DNA from: an uncultured Ferrovum sp.
Lineage (GTDB): Bacteria; Pseudomonadota; Gammaproteobacteria; Burkholderiales; Ferrovaceae
Length of the DNA: 64,000 nucleotides
Reading direction: 5' to 3'
Assembly (NCBI GenBank): GCA_903867885.1
Contig: CAIPTD010000081.1
Location: 1-64,000, forward strand
This document shows, one piece after another, positions 20,880 through 28,454 of the stretch. Position numbers and translations under genes: made by a program. The first letter of the stretch is position 1. The number at the start of each line of letters is the position of its first letter. The notes beneath the pieces were generated by a model. That model made no database searches and was not told the origin of the DNA. It saw only the letters and a list, made by a program, of their open reading frames with translations.

Positions 20880-22469
20880 ATGTTTCCAGCTCATCACTCT
20901 CAAATAATCAATACTCGTCCTTGGTGGCAGGTGCGACTTCTTATGGTCTTCCTCGCTTTTTTTGCGTTGATTACATTAGGGCGCGTGCCTCTGATAGACG
21001 AAGATGAGGGGGAGTACAGCGAAGTGGCAGCTGAAATGGCTGCCTCTGAAAACTTTCTTGCCCCAACACTCAACGGTCAGCCCTTTTACGAAAAACCAGC
21101 ACTCTTATTTTGGCTACAAGCACCCTTGGTTCAATTAGTAGGTCCTAAAGAATGGGTATTTCGATTACCCCCCTTTCTGGCTTCGCTAGCATGGGTTATC
21201 ACCGTATTGGGGTGGTGGAGAAAAAGGGGGGAGGCGCGAGAACCCGAATTGGCAGCTTGGATTGGGGTGTGCACTTTAGGAATGACGATTGCTGGGCGTG
21301 CGGCAACGATGGACAGCCTGATTATCCTTTGGCTTACTGCCACACTGTTTGATCTATGGTGTTTTATTGAGACAGATCAGCGCATTTATCTAAGACGCGC
21401 TGCGTGTTGGATGGCTTTGGGTTTTTTAACAAAAGGCCCGATGGCTTTAGTGATACCTTTTTTGGTCATGGGGGGATTTTTAATCTGCTCACCCAGATAT
21501 CGCGATCGTTGGCGAGGCTTATGGGATGGATGGGCATGGGCAATTTTTCTTGTTGTCGCCGCTCCATGGTTTATCTGGTACGGCATGCATTCCCAAGGCA
21601 TGTTTTTCCAATATTTCTTATTCAGAGAAAACTTGGGTCGCGTGGGCGGTTCATTGCAGGGGCATTCTGGTAGCCCAATGTATTACCTGATTGTGCTGCC
21701 CTTGCTGTTATTGCCGTATTCAGCGGTGCTGTTTCGCTTGATCAAAGCGATACCCAAAAATTGGAGTTCGCCCCTTAAGCGTTATTTGATGATTTGGTTC
21801 TTTGTGGTCTTAGCGGTGTTCACGTTGGCCGGAACCAAGCTTCCGCACTATCTTTTGTATGGATGTACGCCGCTCTTTTTGCTGGCAGCGGCTGAACTGC
21901 TCAAACCAGGTAAGGCCTTATGGCGATGGCTATTGGTGTTGCCAAGCGTATTGTTGCCTGCTGTGTCCTTGGTGCTCCCAGCGATTGTTGCGCATTTTGC
22001 ACTGAATGACTCGAACCCCTACATTCGAGAAATGTTGGGGAGAGGTGCGGAGATATTTACAAGTGATTACTACAGAAATTGCGGTCTTTGGGCTCTGCTG
22101 ACAGTCTTGTTTGGCTTGAGATTGGTTTGGACAGCACAAAACTCAAAAAACTATCCGTATTACGTTTTGCTGCCTGCCATGGCGGCAGCGATAGGCGTAT
22201 CGTGGATATTGATTCCTGCTGTCACTCACTTGCAGCAAGACCCGGTGCGAGCTGCCGCACAATTTGCAAAAACGCTAAACTTACCCATTGTGAGCGATAA
22301 TCGTATGCCTAGTTTCTCGGTGTATCTGGGTCGTCCTACTGAGCGTCGTCAATTGAAAACAGGGGATATTGCATTTGGAAGATTGGATCACCCCGGCCAA
22401 TTGGGAAGTCAATACCAAACCCTTTTCGCGCAGGGTGGTGTGCGTATTGTAAAAGTTTTGCAGCCTTAG
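20880..22469 (+). CDS. ArnT/GT39-like membrane glycosyltransferase
   Basis: Polytopic protein of 529 aa with about ten transmembrane segments and the periplasmic acidic motif DEDEGEYSEVAAEM (about residues 40-53), characteristic of GT39/GT83 (PMT/ArnT) enzymes that transfer a sugar from a polyprenyl-phosphate donor. Acceptor unknown: lipid A, another glycolipid or a protein are possible. It is followed after one base by a PAP2 phosphatase, a frequent partner for recycling lipid carriers, then by a flagellin gene. Confidence 0.85.
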   Translation: MFPAHHSQIINTRPWWQVRLLMVFLAFFALITLGRVPLIDEDEGEYSEVAAEMAASENFLAPTLNGQPFYEKPALLFWLQAPLVQLVGPKEWVFRLPPFLASLAWVITVLGWWRKRGEAREPELAAWIGVCTLGMTIAGRAATMDSLIILWLTATLFDLWCFIETDQRIYLRRAACWMALGFLTKGPMALVIPFLVMGGFLICSPRYRDRWRGLWDGWAWAIFLVVAAPWFIWYGMHSQGMFFQYFLFRENLGRVGGSLQGHSGSPMYYLIVLPLLLLPYSAVLFRLIKAIPKNWSSPLKRYLMIWFFVVLAVFTLAGTKLPHYLLYGCTPLFLLAAAELLKPGKALWRWLLVLPSVLLPAVSLVLPAIVAHFALNDSNPYIREMLGRGAEIFTSDYYRNCGLWALLTVLFGLRLVWTAQNSKNYPYYVLLPAMAAAIGVSWILIPAVTHLQQDPVRAAAQFAKTLNLPIVSDNRMPSFSVYLGRPTERRQLKTGDIAFGRLDHPGQLGSQYQTLFAQGGVRIVKVLQP

Positions 22470-22470
22470 A

Positions 22471-23280
22471 ATGAAGATGAATCAAAAGATCTCCAGCAAT
22501 AGTGTTCAATCGCTGAACCCATTTAGTAAAAAGCATTTTGTTATCCCCGCTTTGGGTTTCATTTTGGCGCTTACTGTTTTACTGACGGATTCAAACGTCA
22601 CCATTTTTAACACTGTTAGAGAAGCATTATCACCACTCGGTGAGCCGTTTTGGTCCGGTATTACCTTACTTGGGGATGCATTGGTTGGCCCCCTATTTTT
22701 AATTCCATTTCTTAAAAACCGGCCCGGTTTGATTTGGGATGGCACTCTAGCAGCACTCATTGCTACTGCCTTCACGCACATCATTAAACCCATTGCCCAT
22801 ATTGCCAGGCCCCCTGCAGTCTTAGACTTAGCAGTCATGGGGCCAAGGTTTTTACAAGGATCATTTCCATCGGGTCATACCACTACAGCTTTTACGGTTT
22901 TGGGCTTGCTGGTGATGGTGGGGGTCATTCGTGGTTTTGGGCCTATCCTTCTCGCCTTTATATTGGCTGGATTAGTAGGGGTTTCGCGCATAGTGGCAGG
23001 CGTGCATTGGCCTGCAGATGTGTTGATGGGAATTGCAGGTGGTTGGTTGTCTGCTATTTTTGCTATGTATCTTGCTCAGCGTTGGCCTTGGGGTGGGCAA
23101 GGGTGGCCAATGCGTGTGCAAATTGCGCTTCTGGTCTTGATCGCCTTATTTGATTTGTTAAGCCACGATACCGGCTATGCATCAGGTATTGTGCTGCAGC
23201 GCCTGGTCGCTTTATTGGGCCTGGTATGGTTGGCATGGGATGCCATTGAGGCGTACTATTTGAAGGTTAGTACTGCCTAA
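22471..23280 (+). CDS. PAP2-family membrane phosphatase
   Basis: Type 2 phosphatidic acid phosphatase fold, 269 aa, about six transmembrane helices. All three active-site motifs are visible: KPIAHIARP (Lys106, Arg113), PSGH (133-136) and SRIVAGVHWPAD (Ser172, Arg173, His179, Asp183). Likely dephosphorylates a lipid such as undecaprenyl diphosphate or phosphatidylglycerol phosphate in the periplasm. Coupled to the upstream glycosyltransferase (one base apart), so a shared lipid-carrier pathway is inferred. Confidence 0.9.
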   Translation: MKMNQKISSNSVQSLNPFSKKHFVIPALGFILALTVLLTDSNVTIFNTVREALSPLGEPFWSGITLLGDALVGPLFLIPFLKNRPGLIWDGTLAALIATAFTHIIKPIAHIARPPAVLDLAVMGPRFLQGSFPSGHTTTAFTVLGLLVMVGVIRGFGPILLAFILAGLVGVSRIVAGVHWPADVLMGIAGGWLSAIFAMYLAQRWPWGGQGWPMRVQIALLVLIALFDLLSHDTGYASGIVLQRLVALLGLVWLAWDAIEAYYLKVSTA

Positions 23281-23313
23281 AACGTAGGCGGTTGACTTAA
23301 GAGGGTCCCAATC

Positions 23314-24798
23314 ATGGGTTTGGGAGTGTTAACCAATCTCTCATCATTTGCTGCTCAGCAGGCGTTTACTCAAACGCAGGGCGCACTTGCGACCTCTATT
23401 CAAAGACTGTCCTCTGGATTGCGCATCCAATCAGGTGCAGATGATGCAGCTGGATTGGCCATTTCAACTCACCTGACTTCCCAGATCAATGGGATTAGCC
23501 AAGCAGGGCGAAATGTAAATGACGGAATTTCATTGGTTCAAACTGCCGATGGTGTTTTAGCCTCAGTTTCATCCCAATTGCAGTCACTCCGAACCTTAGC
23601 TGTTCAAGCGTCTAGTTCTTCCTATAGTGCTTCAGATAGAACTAGTCTTAATCAACAATCGCAAGAATTGCTCAACGCCATTCAGGCTTCAGTGCTAGGG
23701 GCGCAATTTAATGGCATGGCATTATTAAACGGAACGTTTAATGGGCATTCAATCCAAGTGGGGGCGGAGGCGCATCAAACTGTTTCTATTCTTATTCCCA
23801 ATCACCAGATCGGTACGATGGGGAGCTATCAAATTACGACTGGGCTGGTATCAGGTAATGCATTTACTTCATCTAATACCATTCAAATCAACGGGCAGAC
23901 CACGATTGGTGCCTCTTCAGGTGATGCCACGAACACGGGTTTGTCCGATGGCAGTGCCTATGCTTTGGCTTCAGCTATTAATGCCCAAACAAATTTGACA
24001 GGTGTAACTGCTGCTGCTTCTACTTCCTTGGTGGGGGCTTCCGCGCCAAGTGCCAATACGGCTTTGTCTAGTGGAGACATCATTATTAATGGCACCAGTA
24101 TTGGATCAGTATCAGGATCAAGTTCTGCTGTGGGACAAGGGTATCAAGTTCAGACAGCCATTAATGCATTATCGGCAACGACTGGGGTGACTGCATCAGT
24201 GAATAGTTCGTCAGGGCTTGTGACACTGAATGCGGCCGATGGTCGAGATATCATCCTCACTCTCAGTAATGATGCGAATATGGGTTCGGGTCTATTTGCA
24301 AGCAATGGAACTTCGACCACGCACGGACAAATTCAATTATCCTCACCTCAGGCCTTTTCTGTTTCTGAATATGGCTCATCAGATGTAGCTAATCTTACAG
24401 GGGCTTCTTCGCCTTCTTTATCTTCTTTGAGTTCAATTAGTCTTGCATCCACATCTGCAGCCACGAGTGCAATTGGGGTAATAGATTCAGCAATTCATCA
24501 GGTGGATATCACGCGCGAGAATTTAGGTGGCTATCAAAATCGATTTGGGGCTGTGGTTGATCAGTTATATCAATCCTCGATAAATGCATCTAATTCTCGA
24601 AGCCGTATCCGCGATACAGACTTTGCAGCTGAGACTGCAACACTGGCCAGCAACCAAGTTCAACAGTCCATTGACGTTGCCATGCTCACCCAAGCGAACG
24701 TCTTTCCCGCAGCCATTGCAGCCCTGCTCAAGGGCCTGCCGGCGCCGTCGATTTCCAGCACACCCTACTCCTCTGGTGCATATCGCGTTGGCCAGTAA
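23314..24798 (+). CDS. Flagellin-like protein with extended C-terminus
   Basis: 494 aa. The N-terminal D0/D1 helices are canonical (RLSSGLRIQSGADDAAGLAI), the centre is Ser/Thr/Ala-rich with Flagellin_IN-like segments (about residues 245-330, INGTSIGSVSG and LNAADGRDI), and the D1/D0 C-terminal part has SRIRDTDFAAETATL. Ordinary flagellins end soon after the MLxQAN...LL helix; here about 25 further residues (LPAPSISSTPYSSGAYRVGQ) follow LLKG. No other flagellar gene is in the window. The gene lies 33 bases after the PAP2 gene with GAGGG as ribosome binding site and no room for a sigma-28 promoter of its own, so it is probably read through from upstream. A non-motility filament role or a secondary flagellin are possible. 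Confidence 0.87.
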   Translation: MGLGVLTNLSSFAAQQAFTQTQGALATSIQRLSSGLRIQSGADDAAGLAISTHLTSQINGISQAGRNVNDGISLVQTADGVLASVSSQLQSLRTLAVQASSSSYSASDRTSLNQQSQELLNAIQASVLGAQFNGMALLNGTFNGHSIQVGAEAHQTVSILIPNHQIGTMGSYQITTGLVSGNAFTSSNTIQINGQTTIGASSGDATNTGLSDGSAYALASAINAQTNLTGVTAAASTSLVGASAPSANTALSSGDIIINGTSIGSVSGSSSAVGQGYQVQTAINALSATTGVTASVNSSSGLVTLNAADGRDIILTLSNDANMGSGLFASNGTSTTHGQIQLSSPQAFSVSEYGSSDVANLTGASSPSLSSLSSISLASTSAATSAIGVIDSAIHQVDITRENLGGYQNRFGAVVDQLYQSSINASNSRSRIRDTDFAAETATLASNQVQQSIDVAMLTQANVFPAAIAALLKGLPAPSISSTPYSSGAYRVGQ

Positions 24799-24847
24799 TC
24801 GCAAGACTTTCTGCACTTTTATTTGATTCCTATTTTATTTCCAGGGG

Positions 24848-24877
24848 GTGACAACATACTCATCCTCTGGTTATAAT
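24848..24877 (+). promoter_or_regulatory. Sigma-70 promoter for tRNA-Glu
   Basis: -35 GTGACA (24848-24853), 18-base spacer, perfect -10 TATAAT (24872-24877). Expected start near 24884, about 50 bases before the mature tRNA. Confidence 0.7.
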
Positions 24878-24935
24878 CTGAGGCTGAGCTCATTAAAGAG
24901 TATTTAAAATCTTTATTGAGGCTAACTGGCCTGCT

Positions 24936-25011
24936 GTCCCTATCGTCTAGAGGCCTAGGACACCGCCCTTTCACGGCGATAACCCGGGTTCGAATCCCGG
25001 TGGGGACGCCA
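24936..25011 (+). tRNA. tRNA-Glu (anticodon TTC)
   Basis: 76 bases with encoded CCA. Acceptor stem GTCCCTA pairs with TGGGGAC (one G-T pair); anticodon TTC at 24970-24972 in the loop CTTTCAC; T arm GGGTTCGAATCCC. The sequence is very close to enterobacterial tRNA-Glu. The anticodon stem has a C-A mismatch at its outer pair (24963/24979). Confidence 0.98.
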
Positions 25012-25027
25012 CTCTGATGGCCTTAAT

Positions 25028-26119
25028 GTGACTGATTCGCTTTCACACCTTTACTTTTCCAGTTTCCAAGCAGCCAGACGGTTAGCACGCGCTCCCGCTC
25101 GGGAACCTGAAGCCCGTCTTCATGGGCACGGCTTTCAACTTGCACTGAGCCTTCCGTCGCCGCTCGTTCCCTATGATGTAGAACAAGCAGATGAAAAAAC
25201 GACCCTTTCGCCCATTCATCCCTCTGCTGAACGATGGCACACCCAGATTGCTGAATGGGATCATCAGTCGCTTAATGATTTTGTGGCGCATCCCAGTGAC
25301 TTGAGAATCCTTCAAACTTTTGTCAAAACGCTCGATGTATCTGGTCACGAAATGGCTTTGTCTAGCATGCCCGATCGAGGGGTTCGCAAAGATGAGCAAG
25401 GCAACTATTTTGCTTGGCGTTCCTATCGCTTTGAATCGGCCCATCAGTTACCCAATGTTCCACCCGGCCATAAATGTGGTCGATTGCATGGTCATGGCTT
25501 TCAAGCGGTGATCCATATTCCTGTAACGCACGCAGAGCAAGAATGGAATAGCGATTATCATCAGTTAGATCTGGCATGGGCGCCACTTTATGCACAGTTG
25601 CATCATCATTATTTAAACGACATTCCCGGGCTCCCTAACCCCACTAGCGAATGGCTTGCGGTGTGGATTTGGGATCAGTTAAAGGAAGTGTTGCCAGCGC
25701 TCAGTTGGATCACGGTTTTTGAGACTGCAAGTTGTGGCGGGCATTACGATGGTATGAAGCATCGCATCTGGAAAGACTTCAGCATAGATAGTGCTACCGA
25801 AGAAGCAGGGATGACCTTTGGACACACATGGACGTTGCGCTTAAATTTGCAGGGGCAATTGCACCCTACTTTTGGATGGGCGATGGATTTTGCAGATGTG
25901 AAACGGGAGTTTGAACCACTTTTTCGCAGCTTGGATCATCAGCCTTTAAAAGAAGTTGTTGGATTGGTATCGCCTGATAGTGCGGGGCTCGCGCGATGGA
26001 TTCGTCACCACGCCCATTTAGTGCTGCCTCAGTTGGGTCGAGTCGATGTCCTGGATGGCTGCGGAAGTGGTGCAAGCCTGGACTGGGGCGCGGGTGGTAT
26101 TCAGGTTTTAGCGCCGTGA
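25028..26119 (+). CDS. queD: Three-part 6-pyruvoyl-tetrahydropterin synthase/QueD-like protein
   Basis: 363 aa, about three times a QueD subunit's core. Part 1 (1-125) keeps LHGHGF (31-36) and WDH (77-79) but lacks the cysteine. Part 2 (126-258) has the full zinc and catalytic set: His139 in SAHQL, Cys150, His154, His156, then PTSEWLA (205-211) and ET (232-233). Part 3 (259-363) has GHTW (265-268), DF (287-288), LDH (302-304) and PDSAGLARWI (316-325) but no cysteine. The linked queE (GTGA overlap) indicates 6-carboxytetrahydropterin synthase activity for queuosine; a pterin role for the H4MPT island nearby is possible. GTG start; no ATG in frame nearby. Confidence 0.82.
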   Translation: MTDSLSHLYFSSFQAARRLARAPAREPEARLHGHGFQLALSLPSPLVPYDVEQADEKTTLSPIHPSAERWHTQIAEWDHQSLNDFVAHPSDLRILQTFVKTLDVSGHEMALSSMPDRGVRKDEQGNYFAWRSYRFESAHQLPNVPPGHKCGRLHGHGFQAVIHIPVTHAEQEWNSDYHQLDLAWAPLYAQLHHHYLNDIPGLPNPTSEWLAVWIWDQLKEVLPALSWITVFETASCGGHYDGMKHRIWKDFSIDSATEEAGMTFGHTWTLRLNLQGQLHPTFGWAMDFADVKREFEPLFRSLDHQPLKEVVGLVSPDSAGLARWIRHHAHLVLPQLGRVDVLDGCGSGASLDWGAGGIQVLAP

Positions 26120-26775
26120 CCTATCACGTCAAAGAAATGTTTTACACCTTGCAAGGAGAAGGATGCAGAGCAGGGCGCGCTTCGGTCTTTTTGCGTTTTG
26201 CAGGATGCAATCTGTGGTCGGGCCTAGCGCGTGATCGAGAGCAGGCCTTGTGCAATTTTTGCGATACCGATTTTGTAGGTACAGACGGTGAAGGGGGGGG
26301 ACGTTTTGAATCACCTCAAGAGCTGGCTTTAGCCGTGAGGCGCAGCTGGGATCGCGCTCAATTGGAAACCTCGCAGTTCGCTAACGCTACTGTACCTTAT
26401 GTGGTGTGCACCGGTGGAGAGCCTCTGCTGCAATTGGATACGGCGCTTATCGTGGCTTTGCATGACGAAAACTTTGAGATCGCAGTGGAAACCAATGGCT
26501 CGATTGCAGCGCCCGAAGGAATTAATTGGATTTGCGTCAGCCCTAAAGGACAAGTACCTGTATTGCAACGAACAGGGGATGAATTGAAATTGGTCTACCC
26601 TCAGAGTAATGCCATGCCCGAGGCGTTTGAAGATCTAGAGTTTGATCATTTTCTTCTACAGCCGATGGATGGTGATCAGGTGCATCAAAACACTCAAATG
26701 GCCTTGCAATTTTGTCTGACGCATCCAAAGTGGCGCTTGAGTTTACAAACCCATAAGTGGTTAGGGATACCCTAA
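26116..26775 (+). CDS. queE: 7-carboxy-7-deazaguanine synthase
   Basis: Radical SAM enzyme making 7-carboxy-7-deazaguanine from 6-carboxytetrahydropterin in queuosine synthesis. The modified cluster motif CX14CX2C is visible (Cys31, Cys46, Cys49), the form known from the Burkholderia enzyme. TLQGEG near residue 11 and TGGEPLLQ for SAM binding are present. GTG 26116 overlaps the queD stop and gives the normal MTYHVKEMFYTLQGEG start. 219 aa. Confidence 0.94.
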   Translation: MTYHVKEMFYTLQGEGCRAGRASVFLRFAGCNLWSGLARDREQALCNFCDTDFVGTDGEGGGRFESPQELALAVRRSWDRAQLETSQFANATVPYVVCTGGEPLLQLDTALIVALHDENFEIAVETNGSIAAPEGINWICVSPKGQVPVLQRTGDELKLVYPQSNAMPEAFEDLEFDHFLLQPMDGDQVHQNTQMALQFCLTHPKWRLSLQTHKWLGIP

Positions 26776-27813
26776 GTGATCAACAAAGCCTGTGCTCTAG
26801 GTTTTTTGCTAGTGAATTTGTTTTTTATTTGCGTGCACGCTGAACAGGCTAATTTAAACACTCCCCTTTTATTAAAAGTACAATTTTCAGAATCGTTAGG
26901 CAATATCCCGGATCACCATCCTCGAGCCTTTGTGACCAACCAAGGGAGTCATGATTTATCGGTGATGGATGTTGCTTTAGGAAAGGAAATGGCGCGTATC
27001 CCTTTGCCCGAATCTCCTGCAGGTGTTGCAGTGGACAACACATTTGGGATGGTCTTTGTCAGTAGCCCAGATGGTCGTGCGGTCACCAAGATAGATGCCC
27101 AGTCTCTTGAAGTGTTGGCAACACAAGAAGTGGCGGGGGGGCCAGTAGGAATTGCGGTAGATCCATCAGGAAAACGGGTCTATGTGTCTGACTGGTATAA
27201 CAATCAGCTCCTTATCTTAGATGCTGAAAACTTAAAAGTACTCCATCGTATTTCGGTGGGTCATGTCCCTGCGGGATTGGTGATCTCCCCTGATGGAGAT
27301 CGTTTGTATCTAGCTGAGCGCGATGATAATCAGCTCGCAGTATTGAATACCCACTCATTAGAACGTATCGCCTCGATACCTGTGGGTCTGCATCCCTTTG
27401 GTGTGGCGATGGATGCGTTAGGGAAGACGATTGTTGCAGTGAATGTGCAAAGCAATGATGTCAGTATCATTGATGCTTTAGCGCTAAATGAAAAGGCAAG
27501 AGTTTCTGTGGGCATTTCTCCATACTGCGCCGTATTTTCTGATGATGGGCGCGTATTTGTGACCAACCAGCACAGTGATAGCGTGAGTGTGATTGATACT
27601 GTTACTGCTCAGCTCATCAAAACAATCCGCGTAGGTGCTTTTCCTGAGGGAATAGAAATTGATCAGGGGCTATTATTCGTAGTGAGCTGGATGGAAGAAG
27701 AGTTGGATGTGATCGATCTGAAAACACTGAAGATGATTCATAAAATTCCAGCGGGAAAGAACAGTCGCGGCTTTGGGCGATTTATTTGGTCTGGGGCTCA
27801 TCACGCAAATTGA
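26776..27813 (+). CDS. Periplasmic YVTN-type beta-propeller protein
   Basis: 345 aa with a signal peptide (about 1-22, ending CVHA) and about seven YVTN/PQQ-like blades with the recurrent pattern A-V-D-x-x-G-K-x-V-Y-V-x-x (for example GIAVDPSGKRVYVSD). Resembles beta-propeller proteins found beside PQQ-dependent alcohol catabolism genes. It starts directly after queE (GTG 26776) and precedes an MxaD-like gene, which strengthens the link to quinoprotein function; no catalytic residues can be assigned. GTG start, so the exact N-terminus is a little uncertain. Confidence 0.85.
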   Translation: MINKACALGFLLVNLFFICVHAEQANLNTPLLLKVQFSESLGNIPDHHPRAFVTNQGSHDLSVMDVALGKEMARIPLPESPAGVAVDNTFGMVFVSSPDGRAVTKIDAQSLEVLATQEVAGGPVGIAVDPSGKRVYVSDWYNNQLLILDAENLKVLHRISVGHVPAGLVISPDGDRLYLAERDDNQLAVLNTHSLERIASIPVGLHPFGVAMDALGKTIVAVNVQSNDVSIIDALALNEKARVSVGISPYCAVFSDDGRVFVTNQHSDSVSVIDTVTAQLIKTIRVGAFPEGIEIDQGLLFVVSWMEEELDVIDLKTLKMIHKIPAGKNSRGFGRFIWSGAHHAN

Positions 27814-27893
27814 CCCAGAAGGCGCAATTTGAAATAAGATTCACCCATTCGATTTTTGATTATCTAAATTTATTAAACCGAGGAGATTGCTCA

Positions 27894-28430
27894 ATGCGTC
27901 TAACCCAAGCACTGGCGGGAATTACCACTTTGACATTGTTATCTTTTTTGTCACCTTTAGCGCAGGCCCACGGTCCTACGCGTCAAAAAGTGACTGAAGA
28001 GATCACCATTAATGCTTCGCCCGATGCAGTCTGGAAAGTGGTGGGGGATTTTGCGGGTATTGCGAACTGGCACCCTGCGGTTGAAAAAAGCGAAGCCACT
28101 AAAGGTAATGAAGTAGGTTCTGTTCGCACCCTTGCAATCAAAGGCGGCGGCAAGATGGTAGAAGAAATTGAAGGTTATGATGCTGAGAACAAAGTAATCA
28201 AGATTCGTGCACTAGATGGCGGAGCGGTGCCTGCTACGAATTTCAGCATGATGATGGCAGTTGCTCCAGAAGGTAGCGGGGCTAAAGTGACATGGCGTGG
28301 TGCGTTTTACCGGGCCTATACCAACAACGATCCTCCCCCTGATCAGAATGACGAAGCAGCAGTGAAAGCAGTCACCTCTGTATTCAAATCTGGTCTTGAA
28401 AGCTTAAAAGCTAAACTCGAAAAGAAATAA
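27894..28430 (+). CDS. mxaD: MxaD-like periplasmic SRPBCC protein
   Basis: 178 aa with a signal peptide cleaved after AQA (about residue 25), then a START/SRPBCC fold beginning HGPTRQKVTEEITINASPDAVW-like and containing WHPAVEKSEA. This matches the MxaD family, which in methylotrophs supports electron transfer from methanol dehydrogenase to its cytochrome. I use ATG 27894 with GAGGAGA upstream; a longer reading frame upstream overlaps the previous gene and would abolish the signal peptide. It is detached from any mxa or xox structural gene in this window. Confidence 0.8.
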   Translation: MRLTQALAGITTLTLLSFLSPLAQAHGPTRQKVTEEITINASPDAVWKVVGDFAGIANWHPAVEKSEATKGNEVGSVRTLAIKGGGKMVEEIEGYDAENKVIKIRALDGGAVPATNFSMMMAVAPEGSGAKVTWRGAFYRAYTNNDPPPDQNDEAAVKAVTSVFKSGLESLKAKLEKK

Positions 28431-28454
28431 GTTTGACTAAAACGGAGTCCGGTC

